Shown: positions 48,101-57,914, counted from the stretch's first letter. The stretch: 64,000 nucleotides of DNA from Tritrichomonas musculus (GCA_039105265.1 JAPFFF010000011.1:3410001-3474000), one strand, 5' to 3'. Notes: generated from the sequence alone by a model not told the origin. Translations and numbers: made by a program.

Positions 48101-51100
48101 AAAAATGTAAGTGATAACGACCACTTCATCGACTATAAAACAGCTGGAACAGCAAGATACATCGCGCCTGAAATTTTCAGGTCAAATGATTATTCAAAAC
48201 CGGGAGACGTTTATTCTTTCGCCATCACTTTGTATTACATCTTGACTTGCGAAATTCCATCAGCTTCAAGCACAGTGGCCGTCATGTACAAAGTTTTGAG
48301 AGGCGAGAGACTCGAATTCAATGAGTCAGTGCCTGAGTGCTTCAGAAACTTGATCTGCAGGTGCTGGTGCGAGAACCCTGATGAAAGACTCACTTTCGAC
48401 CAGATTGTCGAGCTGCTGGAGAGTTCGCAGGACTTTGTAAGCGACGCTGTTGATAGGGAGGCTTACTTCGGATACATCAATGTCATCAAAAGCAGAATGG
48501 AAGTGAAAAACAGCGGAGAATGCAGCGAGAAAGGGAAGAACGAAATTCAGGCTGTGACTGAAAATGCGAGTAAAAAAGAAATCAATTTGTACAACACTGA
48601 CGACGATGCTGCGTCTTATAATGAAGAAACAAGTGATGATATTGATGACCACCAAGAGGAAGAAGAAACTCCAAAGCAACCAGAGAAAGAAGAAGAGAAA
48701 CAACCTGAAAAAGAAGAGGAAAAACAACCAGAGAAAGAAGAGGAAAAACAACCAGAAAAAGAAGAAGAAAAACAACCAGAGAAAGAAGAAGAGAAACAAC
48801 CAGAAAAAGAAGAGGAAAAACAACCAGAGAAAGAAGAAGAGAAACAACCAGAAAAAGAAGAAGAGAAACAACCAGAAAAAGAAGAAGAGAAACAACCAGA
48901 AAAAGAAGAAGAGAAACAACCAGAAAAAGAAGAAGAGAAACAACCAGAGAAAGAAGAAGAGAAACAACCAGAAAAAGAAGAAGAGAAACAACCTGAAAAA
49001 GAAGAAGAGAAACAACCAGAAAAAGAAGAAGAGAAACAACCAGAAAAAGAAGAAGAGAAACAACCAGAAAAAGAAGAGGAAAAACAGCCAGAGAAAGAAG
49101 AAGAGAAACAACCAGAGAAAGAAGAAGAGAAACAACCTGAAAAAGAAGAAGAGAAACAACCTGAAAAAGAAGAGGAAAAACAACCAGAGAAAGAAGAAGA
49201 GAAACAACCTGAAAAAGAAGAGGAAAAACAACCTGAAAAAGAAGAAGAGAAACAACCTGAAAAAGTAGACATAGAAAAGCATCCAGAGAAAGAAGAAGAG
49301 AAACAACCTGAAAAAGAAGAGGAGAAACAACCAGGGAAAAAAGAAGAAGAAAAACAGCTTGAAAAAGGAGAAGAGAAACCGCCAGAGAAAAAAGACATAG
49401 AAAAGCAACCAGAGAAGGAAGAAGAAGAGAAAAAACCTGAGGAGAAAGAAGAAGAGAAACAACCAGAGGAGAAAGAAGAAGAAAAGCAGCCAAAGGAAGA
49501 AGGCGCAGAAGGAGGGGGATCTGACGATCCCTTGTTCATCACCAGCAGTCATTCATACTCCTTCCTCAGCGACGAAAACCTCTACAACCTCTACACAATC
49601 GCTGCCAAGAAGAACGATCCAAACGCTCTCTTCTACCTCGGCAACTGCCACCTCCACGGCCGAGGAGTCCGCAAGAGCCAGTCCAAGGCGGCCAGCTACT
49701 TCCAGCGCGCATCGGACCTCGGCCACGCGAACTCGCAGTTCGCACTTGCGTGCATGTACAGCGAGGGCGACGGAGTTCCGCAGGACCACCTCAAAGCGAC
49801 GCAGCTCTACATGCAGGCAGCGAGCAGCGGCCACGCGGACGCGCAGTTCGCGCTTGGCTGCATGCACTACAGCGGCGACAGGCGGAAGGCATTTGAGCTA
49901 TTCAAAAAGTCGGCTGACGGCGGCAATTTGAATGCGCAATGCAGGCTGGCCGGCCTCTACCTGATGGGCGAGGAAGGCGTCCTTGAGAAGGATGCTCAGA
50001 AGGCATTCGAGCTCTATCAAAAAGCTGCCGATAACGGCCACCTAACCGCCAAATTAGAGCTCGGACTCCTTCTTCTCGAAGGAGAAGAAGGAGTTTCAAA
50101 GGACATTCAAAAAGCTGCCCAACTTTTTGAACAGGCAGCCAACCTCGGAGACAAGGAAGCGCAGTTCAACATCGGCGTTCTTTACTACAAAGGACTCGGC
50201 GTTCCAGAGGACAAGATGAAGTCGGCGCACTTTTTTGCATTGGCCGCGGATCAGCAGCATCCGTGCGCGCAATTCAATCTCGCAAAGATGTATCACAAAG
50301 GCGAAATATTGGCCATTGTTGACACAAAAAAAGCGGTTGAATTGTACAAAAAGGCAGCCGACCAGAATTACGCAAAGGCGCAGTACATGCTCGGAATGAT
50401 GTACTCAAAAGGTGACATCGGAATTGAAAAGAATTCAATGGAGGCCGTTAAGTACTACGAAATGGCAGCCAAAAACGGAATCCCAGAGGCGCAGCTCAAC
50501 CTCGGCGTCATCTACTTCAAGGGCGACGGCGACGTTGCACCCGACAAGAGGAGGGCCGTCCAACTCTTCACAATGGCAAGCGAAAGCAACCCAACAGCGC
50601 AGTACAACTTGGCAAACTTGTACCAGAACGGAGACGGAGTCGAGAGAGACGTGCAGAAGGCCGTCGGACTCTACGCGAGGGCCGCTGAGGGGGGAAGCAA
50701 GGAGGCATGCCACAACCTCGGCGTGCTGTACGAGACAGGCGACGGAGGTGTGGAAAGAGACACGAGGAAGGCGTTCGAGTACTACAGGAAGGGAGCGGAA
50801 CTCGGAAACAAAAAGTCGCAGACAAATCTGCAGCTCATGATGCAGCGGGGAGAGGCGCCAGTTGAAGATGGAAGAGAAAAAACTAAAAAAGTTGATTCAC
50901 CTGAGGAAATTGAAGAAACTAGTAAAAAAGAGGATGAATCTAAACCTGGAAATAGTGAACCAAGCAACCCTAGCATAAGTCAAGAAGCAACCAAGGAAGA
51001 CAAGTCTGATGAGAAGCATGAGACAGCACAAAAAGGAAAGTCTGATGAGAAGCATGAGACAGCACAAAAAGGAAAGTCTGATGAGAAACATGACACAAAA

Positions 51101-52864
51101 AAAGAAGACAAGTCTGATAAAAAACATGAGACTACGAAAGAAGACAAGTCTGATGAGAAGCATGAGACTACAAAAGAAGACAAGTCTGATAAAAAACATG
51201 AGACAGCACAAAAAGGAAAGTCTGATGAGAAGCATGACACAAAAAAAGAAGACAAGTCTGATGCAAAACATAAAAAACACGCCAGAAGCAAGTCCAAAGA
51301 AGCCAGAAAGGAAGCCGGCGCCAGTGCTGCATTCATTGGTCCGCGAGAAAGCGGCGAGATCTTTTCGCCGGCAGCCGTGTTTGATCTCACCGACGACCAG
51401 AAAACTCTGGAGCGTGCGCGAGCGCACAGAGCGAGGAAGGAGATCCGGCTCGCAGTCGAGTGCTACGAGGAGTCTGCGAGGCAGGGAAACGCAGAAGCGA
51501 GCTTTGAGCTGGGCGAGCTCTACATGGGAGTCGACGGCGTTGCCGAGGACCTTGACAAGGCCGAGTCTTGCTTCAAGGCGGCCTCGAAGGACGTCACGCA
51601 GTCGTTCGTCCGCATCGGCGACATCTACAAGAGGCGCGGAATGCGCAAGAAGGCGCGCGAGTTCTACTTCCTCGCCTACGACGCCGGCGTGGCTGGCGCA
51701 AGGGAGATCTTCAAGCAGCAGTTCACTGCAGAAGAGCCAATGAACTCAAAAAACCGTCACCTGCAGCCAATGCCGTCTCCAAGAAACAGGAGGAAAACTC
51801 AGGAAGGCAGAAAACCGCCAAGCCTGAACAGCCAAGCGCCCAAAGATGCTGCACATTCCAGATCCAAGGCGCGCGAAACAGCGAGAAAGAGCCAGAAGGA
51901 CTCGGGTGAAGCAGGCAGCTTTGTCAAGTCCAAGCTGAAAGTGCAGGTTGCGAGTCCAGTCAGGCAGAATCCGAGCGATTCGATGTTCGCAAGCAGATTT
52001 GCGCAGCCGGTGATGAAAGCGCGCCCAGCCGTCGCAGATCCAGTCCGGCAGAAGGCCGAGGCAGCCGAGAGGTACGACATCAGGCTCGGCAAGCGTCCGA
52101 CAAACGACGGACCTGTCAGGACGGGCAAGAAGCTTGCACAAAATCGGCAGCGATTCGCTTCATATTCGCCTCCAATTCCGCGCCGCAACACCTACGCGCT
52201 CAACGACGATAGCTGCAACTGCGAAGAAGACGAGGAGGCCGAATACCACCAGTTCACTCTCCCGCCAGTCTCGCGGAACGACGCCGAATTCGAAGACGAA
52301 GACGAAAGTTTTGACTCACAAAGCATGACATCTAGCTTGAGTTCCTCCTTCATGTTCACTTCGAATGACGACTCTGGCGAGGTCAGGCCGCCTTCGGAGC
52401 CTTCCTCGCCGTGCGGGTCTCCGCGCAGGAAGATCAGGCGCCTTGAGGAGAAGGCGAAGAAGGGCGACTCGCAAGCTTCTTTCTTGCTCGGAGCGTGCTA
52501 CGGGCAGGGCGCCGGTGTTCCAATGGACAAAACGAAGGCTCTTCGTTATTACGTCAAGGCCTCGAGGTGCGGCAATGCTGACGCGCAGTTCGAGGCCGGC
52601 GCCTACTACGCAAACGGGAAAGGGACACAAACTGACAAAAATAAAGCATTCAAATTTTATAAGAAAGCGGCGATGAATGGCCATAATAAGGCCCAATACG
52701 CTGTCGCTAACTTTTATGAATATGGAATTGGCCAGGTTCAACAGGACTACCAGAAGGCTGCCAAGTGGTATAAGAAGTCGGCAAAGCAAGGTAATCAAAA
52801 TGATATTAAAATTGTAAAGAAATCAAAGACTCCTTTGTTAGAAGATGTTGATGATGACGAATAA
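45176..52864 (+). CDS. Inactive calpain-like / pseudokinase / TKL kinase / Sel1-repeat fusion protein
   Basis: One 2562-residue protein. Residues about 20-345 are a calpain protease fold (IKQGDLDDYFLIS, SPWFCLVEKAYAKLNGSYSS, FIRLRSPCENHEWNGNW). The catalytic Cys is replaced (GDCW becomes DDYF, Tyr85), Asn is replaced by Ser285, and the His motif is lost, so it is a dead protease. Kinase domain 1 (about 485-745) lacks a Gly-rich loop, has HRDLRPSN and NFC for DFG: a pseudokinase. Kinase domain 2 (about 810-1100) is intact: IGAGHFSFVYK, YAAKRS, IHRDLKPDN, GDFG. Then come 24 QPEKEEEK units, about eleven Sel1 repeats (about 1470-1890), eight 12-residue KSDEKHET-type repeats, a second Sel1 group (2075-2180) and three Sel1 repeats at the C terminus ending LLEDVDDDE. 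It is probably a signalling scaffold kinase. Sel1 coding is much richer in GC than the rest. Confidence 0.88.
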   Translation: MMNIDVFINEANHYLDILSGYEENGELFTDTNFYPSSTYIIKDSKINLSPEKQKWERVDKYYSAPLFQKDVINENTIKQGDLDDYFLISIFYKIAQTPDFIEKLFDTRTKRDAKKEYINSINIKCGAVIVYFHKFGRKIPILIDTLIPFNSETKKPYFSHPSDFNYSPWFCLVEKAYAKLNGSYSSIVDRPFSQIIYNLFGYFSYSQQICNYLRDHQDEENFEENEYLFKKLLNLYSKGKIFGASISLKKINQNEIIDSNLIPEKIYLILKIQKGDGKNFIRLRSPCENHEWNGNWSNSSNLWTQELKRTLDVNSENSNGTFWMIDRDFFHYFSLFYIVQPINSNYFSKEITIKCESDKNESKYTFKLKNFDVKKSDKIKILIQIETNFQLFIKFDEEEKELIETTFFTSQIKLKEKSTFDFYIEKVNKDLVNEEFYIRFHCKHDFDIFDQEENLLTPTNSKRSLKDRPIHNFSGLNHSLNLKKYEKVENLDKRRFCDEYKIKEVKSGTFYTAKVYTLSNELKRVKQDIKCTSMFNHPSIMKFVGLSLTDFEQKSNPVVVTEYAKNGTLKQVLNNKCPEWNETKILINIYGIASAMSYIHSHGLIHRDLRPSNIQEDENFYPKICNFCLSKFVDNENAILEDNQSSFVEVFKDMCYKAPESLSSSEYSTASDVYSFGMIVYELLSNENSSFNTNQIISFVNEGQRPKLPSSIPDCYRELVEQCYSQNPIDRPSFDDIVIKLKENQDFITEKVDKEEYLKYVTFVDDSLKIELVEVSTDSNVIISSNNSSVNDNESDFNDSNLNLKMKNIEISKFDKLEKIGAGHFSFVYKIVEKETMNYYAAKRSISCLNTEQNKDEIDLFSNEVFILSKMNHPCVLKFIGYSPIDFNSQQYPVIVTEYYERGTLKHVLDSEKKGFHIEGWNETKRLINIYGIASAMSYIHSLNIIHRDLKPDNIFLDANLCPILGDFGISVDLSKNVSDNDHFIDYKTAGTARYIAPEIFRSNDYSKPGDVYSFAITLYYILTCEIPSASSTVAVMYKVLRGERLEFNESVPECFRNLICRCWCENPDERLTFDQIVELLESSQDFVSDAVDREAYFGYINVIKSRMEVKNSGECSEKGKNEIQAVTENASKKEINLYNTDDDAASYNEETSDDIDDHQEEEETPKQPEKEEEKQPEKEEEKQPEKEEEKQPEKEEEKQPEKEEEKQPEKEEEKQPEKEEEKQPEKEEEKQPEKEEEKQPEKEEEKQPEKEEEKQPEKEEEKQPEKEEEKQPEKEEEKQPEKEEEKQPEKEEEKQPEKEEEKQPEKEEEKQPEKEEEKQPEKEEEKQPEKEEEKQPEKEEEKQPEKEEEKQPEKEEEKQPEKVDIEKHPEKEEEKQPEKEEEKQPGKKEEEKQLEKGEEKPPEKKDIEKQPEKEEEEKKPEEKEEEKQPEEKEEEKQPKEEGAEGGGSDDPLFITSSHSYSFLSDENLYNLYTIAAKKNDPNALFYLGNCHLHGRGVRKSQSKAASYFQRASDLGHANSQFALACMYSEGDGVPQDHLKATQLYMQAASSGHADAQFALGCMHYSGDRRKAFELFKKSADGGNLNAQCRLAGLYLMGEEGVLEKDAQKAFELYQKAADNGHLTAKLELGLLLLEGEEGVSKDIQKAAQLFEQAANLGDKEAQFNIGVLYYKGLGVPEDKMKSAHFFALAADQQHPCAQFNLAKMYHKGEILAIVDTKKAVELYKKAADQNYAKAQYMLGMMYSKGDIGIEKNSMEAVKYYEMAAKNGIPEAQLNLGVIYFKGDGDVAPDKRRAVQLFTMASESNPTAQYNLANLYQNGDGVERDVQKAVGLYARAAEGGSKEACHNLGVLYETGDGGVERDTRKAFEYYRKGAELGNKKSQTNLQLMMQRGEAPVEDGREKTKKVDSPEEIEETSKKEDESKPGNSEPSNPSISQEATKEDKSDEKHETAQKGKSDEKHETAQKGKSDEKHDTKKEDKSDKKHETTKEDKSDEKHETTKEDKSDKKHETAQKGKSDEKHDTKKEDKSDAKHKKHARSKSKEARKEAGASAAFIGPRESGEIFSPAAVFDLTDDQKTLERARAHRARKEIRLAVECYEESARQGNAEASFELGELYMGVDGVAEDLDKAESCFKAASKDVTQSFVRIGDIYKRRGMRKKAREFYFLAYDAGVAGAREIFKQQFTAEEPMNSKNRHLQPMPSPRNRRKTQEGRKPPSLNSQAPKDAAHSRSKARETARKSQKDSGEAGSFVKSKLKVQVASPVRQNPSDSMFASRFAQPVMKARPAVADPVRQKAEAAERYDIRLGKRPTNDGPVRTGKKLAQNRQRFASYSPPIPRRNTYALNDDSCNCEEDEEAEYHQFTLPPVSRNDAEFEDEDESFDSQSMTSSLSSSFMFTSNDDSGEVRPPSEPSSPCGSPRRKIRRLEEKAKKGDSQASFLLGACYGQGAGVPMDKTKALRYYVKASRCGNADAQFEAGAYYANGKGTQTDKNKAFKFYKKAAMNGHNKAQYAVANFYEYGIGQVQQDYQKAAKWYKKSAKQGNQNDIKIVKKSKTPLLEDVDDDE
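48677..49252 (+). repeat. 24 tandem 24-bp units encoding QPEKEEEK
   Basis: From 48677 to 49252 the frame holds exactly 24 uninterrupted 24-bp units (CAACCAGAGAAAGAAGAAGA-type). Variation is almost all synonymous (CCA/CCT, GAG/GAA, AAA). Degenerate units follow up to about 49500. Two long antisense frames here are shadows of the repeat. Confidence 0.95.
51002..51289 (+). repeat. Eight tandem 36-bp units encoding KSDEKHETAQKG-type repeats
   Basis: Eight 12-residue units of the form KSD(E/K)KH(E/D)T(A/T/K)(Q/K)(K/E)(G/D), the last one degenerate, lie between two Sel1 groups. They return locally to AT-rich coding, which contrasts with the flanking GC-rich Sel1 sequence. Confidence 0.9.
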
Positions 52865-53184
52865 GAATGATATTGAATGTTATATTCAGGAGGTTTTTTT
52901 TTTTTACAAAATAAGTTTTTTTTTTTGTTATTTAAAATATCTTATGTTTGGATATCTTTTTATCTTTTATATATTAGACATGAAATTTATTATTGGTTTA
53001 AAAAAAAAGAATATTTACTAAATAGTTTAATTCACTTGTTTATTAGAAAAAATATAATTAATTACAATTTAAAATTAGATAACAATTTTTTTTTTTATCA
53101 TGATTAAAACATAACTAGAAAAAAAAGCCATAAAAGTATTAATTTCATGGAATTTTCACAAGAAAAAAAAATAATTGATATGAA
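52865..53184. other. Convergent AT-rich spacer
   Basis: About 320 bp between converging stop codons, with several A and T runs. No gene or RNA is seen. Confidence 0.7.
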
Positions 53185-54954
53185 TTACATCGTATTACCA
53201 AAATAGTGATCATCCAAAATAGATGGCTGTGAAGAGAGCTCCGTACCAACAGAATTGGAGAAATTTGCAATATCAGAAGCACTTTGAGTTAGCAAATTTC
53301 TCCTCACTCGCTTATTCACTCTTTTATGGAATCTTCTTCTCCACAATTCGTAAAATTTCATTCCAAGGAAGGAATTTGGAATTCCAGCAATTTTTGTCAT
53401 GATCGTTTCTCGATCAACTTGGTGGTATTCATCGCTTGAAAAACGAGTAGCTCTTCTTCTTGCTGAATTACGAGAATTTTCTAGGAATTTTGGACTGTAA
53501 TTCTCGAGAGTGCTTAGTTGTAGCGACGGAACAGGAATTGGCCTTTTCAAAGGCGTTGCATTTAAAAGTTCGAAAGATGATTTAGAAGAATCACTATCAT
53601 CATTCTGTTTTTTGTCTAATTGATCACAATCTTCTTCATTCATTGCAAATTTAAGTTGTTTTTCAAAAGCAACGGAGTGTTCTGATGATGAATTTGAATT
53701 ATTTTGAAATCGACTCAGATCAAATGTATCTTCTTCTTCAACTTCTAAATCAATCTTAATTTGAACTTCCTGTTGCTCTTCTTCCTCTTCTTCAGCTCTG
53801 GGCATCACTTCGAAAAATGTATTAATAATTCTTCGTAACTTGGGATTGTATCCTTTTGGAGATGCAAAATTGTCTGAGCTTCTTTGAATTGATAATTTTG
53901 GATTATAGGCAAAAAAAGTTTCTGGTTCTTCCTCAGTTAGTTCTTCAACATATTCTGGAAATTGTACGTTTGCATATGCTAAAGCTTTGCTCATGGAATT
54001 TTTTAAATTATTTTCTTCAATTTCCTCTTCAATTCTGCTATCTTTTGAGTTTGAATTATTTTTTCCTTTTTTATCCTTAATTTGAGAAGTATTTAGTGTT
54101 TGCGCTTTTGTGTTTTTCTTGCTCTTCTTTTCATTTTCTTTTGGTTGATATTTATCTCGAAGTAGTTTTGTAAAAGAGTCGTCTGTATAAAGGCCAATTG
54201 CTTGATATCCAAGACCAATTAAATCTTGTGATTGCTTTAAAAAAATATCATCTTCTGTGAATAACGTTAACTTTTCATTGATATCATGATAATTGAAATA
54301 GCATGGCGATGAAAAAGGTATTAATGAATCTACAAGAGAATGCTGCTTTATGCATTTCTTTTTTAAGTAATTCATGTATGAATTTTTATTTTTTGAAGGG
54401 GTGCGCGCACGAATTTTTGTAGTGAAAGTATTATGATGCAGATTAGTAAATTCAAATTCTAGTAATTTTTGTTTTTTCTGCGGAGTGATTGATCGGATGG
54501 TTTTTAATTTATCTAAAACATTTCTAATGATTTCAGAGTGATAAATATGTTCTATTAATTCAGATTCAACATATAAAAAATGTTTAACATTTGTTCTCCG
54601 GACTACTTTTCCGTTTAAAAGCCTTAATTTTTTGCATATATCAATTGCATGAAGATCCCAAAAAATTAAACTGCAGACTGGATTTCCATCAAGTCGCAAT
54701 TCAGTAAGGTTCGGTAATTTCCCAAGAGGATTTAAGTCTTCAATATGGCAAATATCATTATATTCTAACATTAATCTAGAAACAAGATGAAACTGGTCAA
54801 TTTTTCCTAAAGTTCGAATTGAATTATGCGATAGAAATAATTCGGAGCAATTAACAAATCTAGATGGAACTAAGTCAATATATTTGATACTTTGGGCTGT
54901 AGCTCGAATGCAATTTGTTTGATTGGAATTTCTTATTTTCTTACTCAGTTTCAT
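53185..54954 (-). CDS. Leucine-rich repeat protein, SDS22-like N terminus
   Basis: A 589-residue protein. Residues about 20-125 form SDS22-type leucine-rich repeats with a capping segment: SELFLSHNSIRTLGKIDQFH, RLMLEYNDICHIEDLNPLGK, LPNLTELRLDGNPVC, then KKLRLLNGKVVRRTN. The rest is mostly disordered and charged, with acidic runs (RAEEEEEEQQ, DLEVEEEDTFDLSRF), SP sites and a basic patch near the C terminus (YELWRRRFHKRVNKRVRR). LRR proteins of this shape are common on centrioles, axonemes and phosphatase complexes, but I cannot name this one. The start ATG at 54952-54954 is preceded within 10 nt by ACGTTAAAAT. Complete, no breaks seen. Confidence 0.82.
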   Translation of the reverse strand: MKLSKKIRNSNQTNCIRATAQSIKYIDLVPSRFVNCSELFLSHNSIRTLGKIDQFHLVSRLMLEYNDICHIEDLNPLGKLPNLTELRLDGNPVCSLIFWDLHAIDICKKLRLLNGKVVRRTNVKHFLYVESELIEHIYHSEIIRNVLDKLKTIRSITPQKKQKLLEFEFTNLHHNTFTTKIRARTPSKNKNSYMNYLKKKCIKQHSLVDSLIPFSSPCYFNYHDINEKLTLFTEDDIFLKQSQDLIGLGYQAIGLYTDDSFTKLLRDKYQPKENEKKSKKNTKAQTLNTSQIKDKKGKNNSNSKDSRIEEEIEENNLKNSMSKALAYANVQFPEYVEELTEEEPETFFAYNPKLSIQRSSDNFASPKGYNPKLRRIINTFFEVMPRAEEEEEEQQEVQIKIDLEVEEEDTFDLSRFQNNSNSSSEHSVAFEKQLKFAMNEEDCDQLDKKQNDDSDSSKSSFELLNATPLKRPIPVPSLQLSTLENYSPKFLENSRNSARRRATRFSSDEYHQVDRETIMTKIAGIPNSFLGMKFYELWRRRFHKRVNKRVRRNLLTQSASDIANFSNSVGTELSSQPSILDDHYFGNTM

Positions 54955-55948
54955 ATTTTAACGTGTTTAAATTCTCCCCAATTTTTAATTGAATATTTGG
55001 TCAAATTTTTTCAAATCAATTTTGGTCAAATATTTTCAAAGGTACTGCAATATTTTTTTGACTAAGTTTTCTGGAAATCTTCTCTTTAATTTTGATAAGG
55101 GAATTTCATATTCATTATATATATATTTTGAGTATATATGCCTATGGAACAGTGATTTCAAATCAATATTTTATATCTTTTTCTCATATAATTTCCAATG
55201 CCTTCAATAAATCAATATTATTTTAAACAAGAAGAAAAATAAAACTCAAATATAAAATATAGTGAATCATTCGCTTCAGTTGCAATTTACATATTAAATA
55301 AAATGAAAGGAATTATATTTTAAAGAGATTATATCATTAAATTGAATAAAGCAATTCATTATGTTGGCATCAACCAGCGAAAAGCAGAGTAAATATTCAG
55401 GTACTTCACTTTTAATAGAAATTTTGATTTATGTTGTGTTGCAAATTCGAAAATACAAAATTCACTCTGTTTATCTCTTTATATTAGTTTTATTCATAAG
55501 AGAAAACTGGTTGAGTACAGAGAGCTAAAATAAATAATTATTATTCAATGATAAAAAAAAATTCGTTAGAAAATCCTTAATTCTATTGCTAATGCATATA
55601 TAAATATGTATTTATGTGATATTTCCAATTTAGTGAGCCATTAAATAAAATTTTACACAAAAAGAAAATTTGAGATTCAAATTTTGAATGATACTCTTCA
55701 ATTGAAAACCATTTCACAACTCAAAAGGTAAAAAAAAAACTCGTTATCTTTTATTTACTAATATTTAGCTTTTTTGTTGCATTTGAGGATTGTCGTATTA
55801 TTTAAAAAAAAATGTAATCATTCAAAATTATTCAAATATCGCCAATTCAAAGTACTCAAGTGGTAAAGAGTAAATTGAATGATGATATTTTTGCCCATAT
55901 TACATTTAAATTACTTTAAAAATAAGCAATTTCTCTTAAAAATCAACA
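54955..55948. other. Divergent intergenic region, no gene seen
   Basis: About 990 bp between divergent genes. AT-rich, with TATATA near 55120. A TCGTTATC lies near 55741, over 200 nt from the next start codon and so of doubtful relevance. I see no gene or RNA. Confidence 0.65.
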
Positions 55949-56812
55949 ATGATTTGTGCCTACAGCATCCTTGGACAAAAGTGTCTTGGCTGCACCAAGT
56001 ATTTCAGTGCTTATTTGGCATTTTTGATAGAATTTTTGCAACTGATTCATATCATATTCATTTTGATAATGGCGATTGCGTCAGGCAACTATTCAGGTGG
56101 CTCTCCAAACGAAGTCCACTCTGCATTTGTCATGTTCATTGTATCATTTGTATTCAATGCGATACACAACGTTGTCACGATGCTTATTTCTGGATACAGA
56201 GGCGATTCTGAAGCTGATGTTTTACTGCTTAAGCAGCTTCTTTGCTGCTACAAGTGCTGTCCAAACTGCGGCCGTTGTTGGGACACAATCATGAGTGTTT
56301 TTAATTGTTTCTGCATCATTGAATGCTTTGATTGTTACATTTTCACAAGTTTTTACTCTTTGGTTGTTGAAGCTTCAATTCAATTTGTTTCGAGCATTTT
56401 AATGTTCGTTTTTGCAAACACAGCTTATGGAAAAATTAGTAATGTTGAAGGAGATGATATGGTTCATACTCTTTCTTCTCTTTTTTCAATTTTCACAGTT
56501 TTTTTCTTTTGTTTTACTGTGTTCAACGCGTTTTTTAATATGATTTGCATCATTCATCAGTTCGTTAATATTTGCAAGAAGCCGGTTCATAATTTTAGTG
56601 AAGCTTCTGAAAAAGAAGACCAGGTGTCTGAAGAAGAAAATGATAATAATAATGACGTGGAGCCTTCTCAGCCTAATCAGAATCAAGACAACAATTTGAC
56701 TTTTTCAGTTGCTATAAAAATTAACAAAGAAGAAAACCAATTTGAAATAAGTGACCCTGAAAACTTAAATAATGATAAAAAACAGAATTTAAACAATGTA
56801 AATGATCTATGA
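55949..56812 (+). CDS. Four-transmembrane cysteine-rich protein, unknown function
   Basis: A 287-residue membrane protein I do not recognise. Hydrophobic segments lie at about 20-45 (YLAFLIEFLQLIHIIFILIM), 60-82, 120-155 and 170-205. Cys-rich stretches occur before the first segment (CAYSILGQKCLGC) and in the loop between segments two and three (LLCCYKCCPNCGRC), where they could bind metal or be lipid-modified. After the last segment comes an acidic disordered cytoplasmic tail (EKEDQVSEEENDNNNDVEPS). The size and plan recall tetraspan families but no tetraspanin CCG signature is present. Start at ATG 55949. The gene is flanked by AT-rich spacers. Confidence 0.75.
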   Translation: MICAYSILGQKCLGCTKYFSAYLAFLIEFLQLIHIIFILIMAIASGNYSGGSPNEVHSAFVMFIVSFVFNAIHNVVTMLISGYRGDSEADVLLLKQLLCCYKCCPNCGRCWDTIMSVFNCFCIIECFDCYIFTSFYSLVVEASIQFVSSILMFVFANTAYGKISNVEGDDMVHTLSSLFSIFTVFFFCFTVFNAFFNMICIIHQFVNICKKPVHNFSEASEKEDQVSEEENDNNNDVEPSQPNQNQDNNLTFSVAIKINKEENQFEISDPENLNNDKKQNLNNVNDL

Positions 56813-57914
56813 AACAGAAACATTTATTATTATTTTTTTAAAAAAAAAAAAAAAAAAATAATTTCACTTGCAAATATTTGGATCCTTTTATTTATAATCA
56901 AATTGAACTTAAATGATACATTATTTATTTCAGTTGAATTGTATGTGAAATCACATATTAAATTGCTTTGTGAATGATTTAATTATAATTAAAAATGACC
57001 GAATTAAAATTATGTTGTTGTTACCAATTCAATTTTCTATTTTTGAATTGAAAGTGAATTCATTTCTATGATTTTTTTAACAAAAAAAATGCCCAGCTAA
57101 AAACGGTTGTTCAAAGCATTTGGATATCATATCAAATTAAACAATTACAAAGTGTATTTTGCTCTTTTTGTTTCTATGTGTACACATAGACGATAATGAA
57201 TGTATTTCAATGCTTGACTTTCTTTATTTTTTTTTTGCACAGAACATAAAGAATTCGTTTATTTTCATGAATTAACTGAATATTTATATTGTGTTGTTGT
57301 TTAATGATTTTGTCATTTTGTAATTTGTCATTCTTTTTGAAACATTTAGTATTAAAGCCGTTCAAGTTTGTCTGACAAATGTAATTTTTTATTATAAAGT
57401 GTGAATTCAGTTTTTTATTTGATAAATACGTGTTTTTTGATGGGAATCATTTAAAAAGGTATCATTAATTAAATGTGAATTGTTTTTTTAATTATTAAAC
57501 TAATGATCTATATAATATTATTAAATCATAATATGAATTAAGATTTGTTTTAGAAATGAATTAAATCATTATTTCTCAAACATTTCTGATTTGATTGTTA
57601 ATTGAAATACTAATAACAAAATATTTAAATTTATATATATTCATTACTAATGAAAGATATGTGAGGATTCCTCACTGAGGATTTATTATTATTATTATTT
57701 TTAATATATTTATATAAAATTAAAAAAATTAAACAATACCTAAATTTAGTTTTTAGAATAGTATCAAAACATACTTGATGGAACAATTTCATGATTTCTA
57801 ATTATCATGTTCTGAAAAAATAAATTATTTCTGCAAAAATTTTTGATTAGAACGCTTGCTGCTTGGAAGTGTTATCATTTTTTTCAATTATAAGCTTTAA
57901 ATCATAAGTATTTT
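56813..57914. other. AT-rich intergenic region, no gene seen
   Basis: About 1.1 kb between convergent genes, starting with an A-run of about 19 just past the stop (56841-56859). No gene, RNA or clear repeat was found. Confidence 0.7.

Noticed and set aside
48677-49252. CRISPR array
   Set aside because: Regular spacing comes from an in-frame coding repeat without spacers; no CRISPR array is present anywhere in the window.
48326-49552. Long minus-strand frames (300-400 codons) of F/L/S repeats
   Set aside because: They are mirror images of the QPEKEEEK-coding repeat on the + strand; the composition is forced by the repeat and no other feature supports them.
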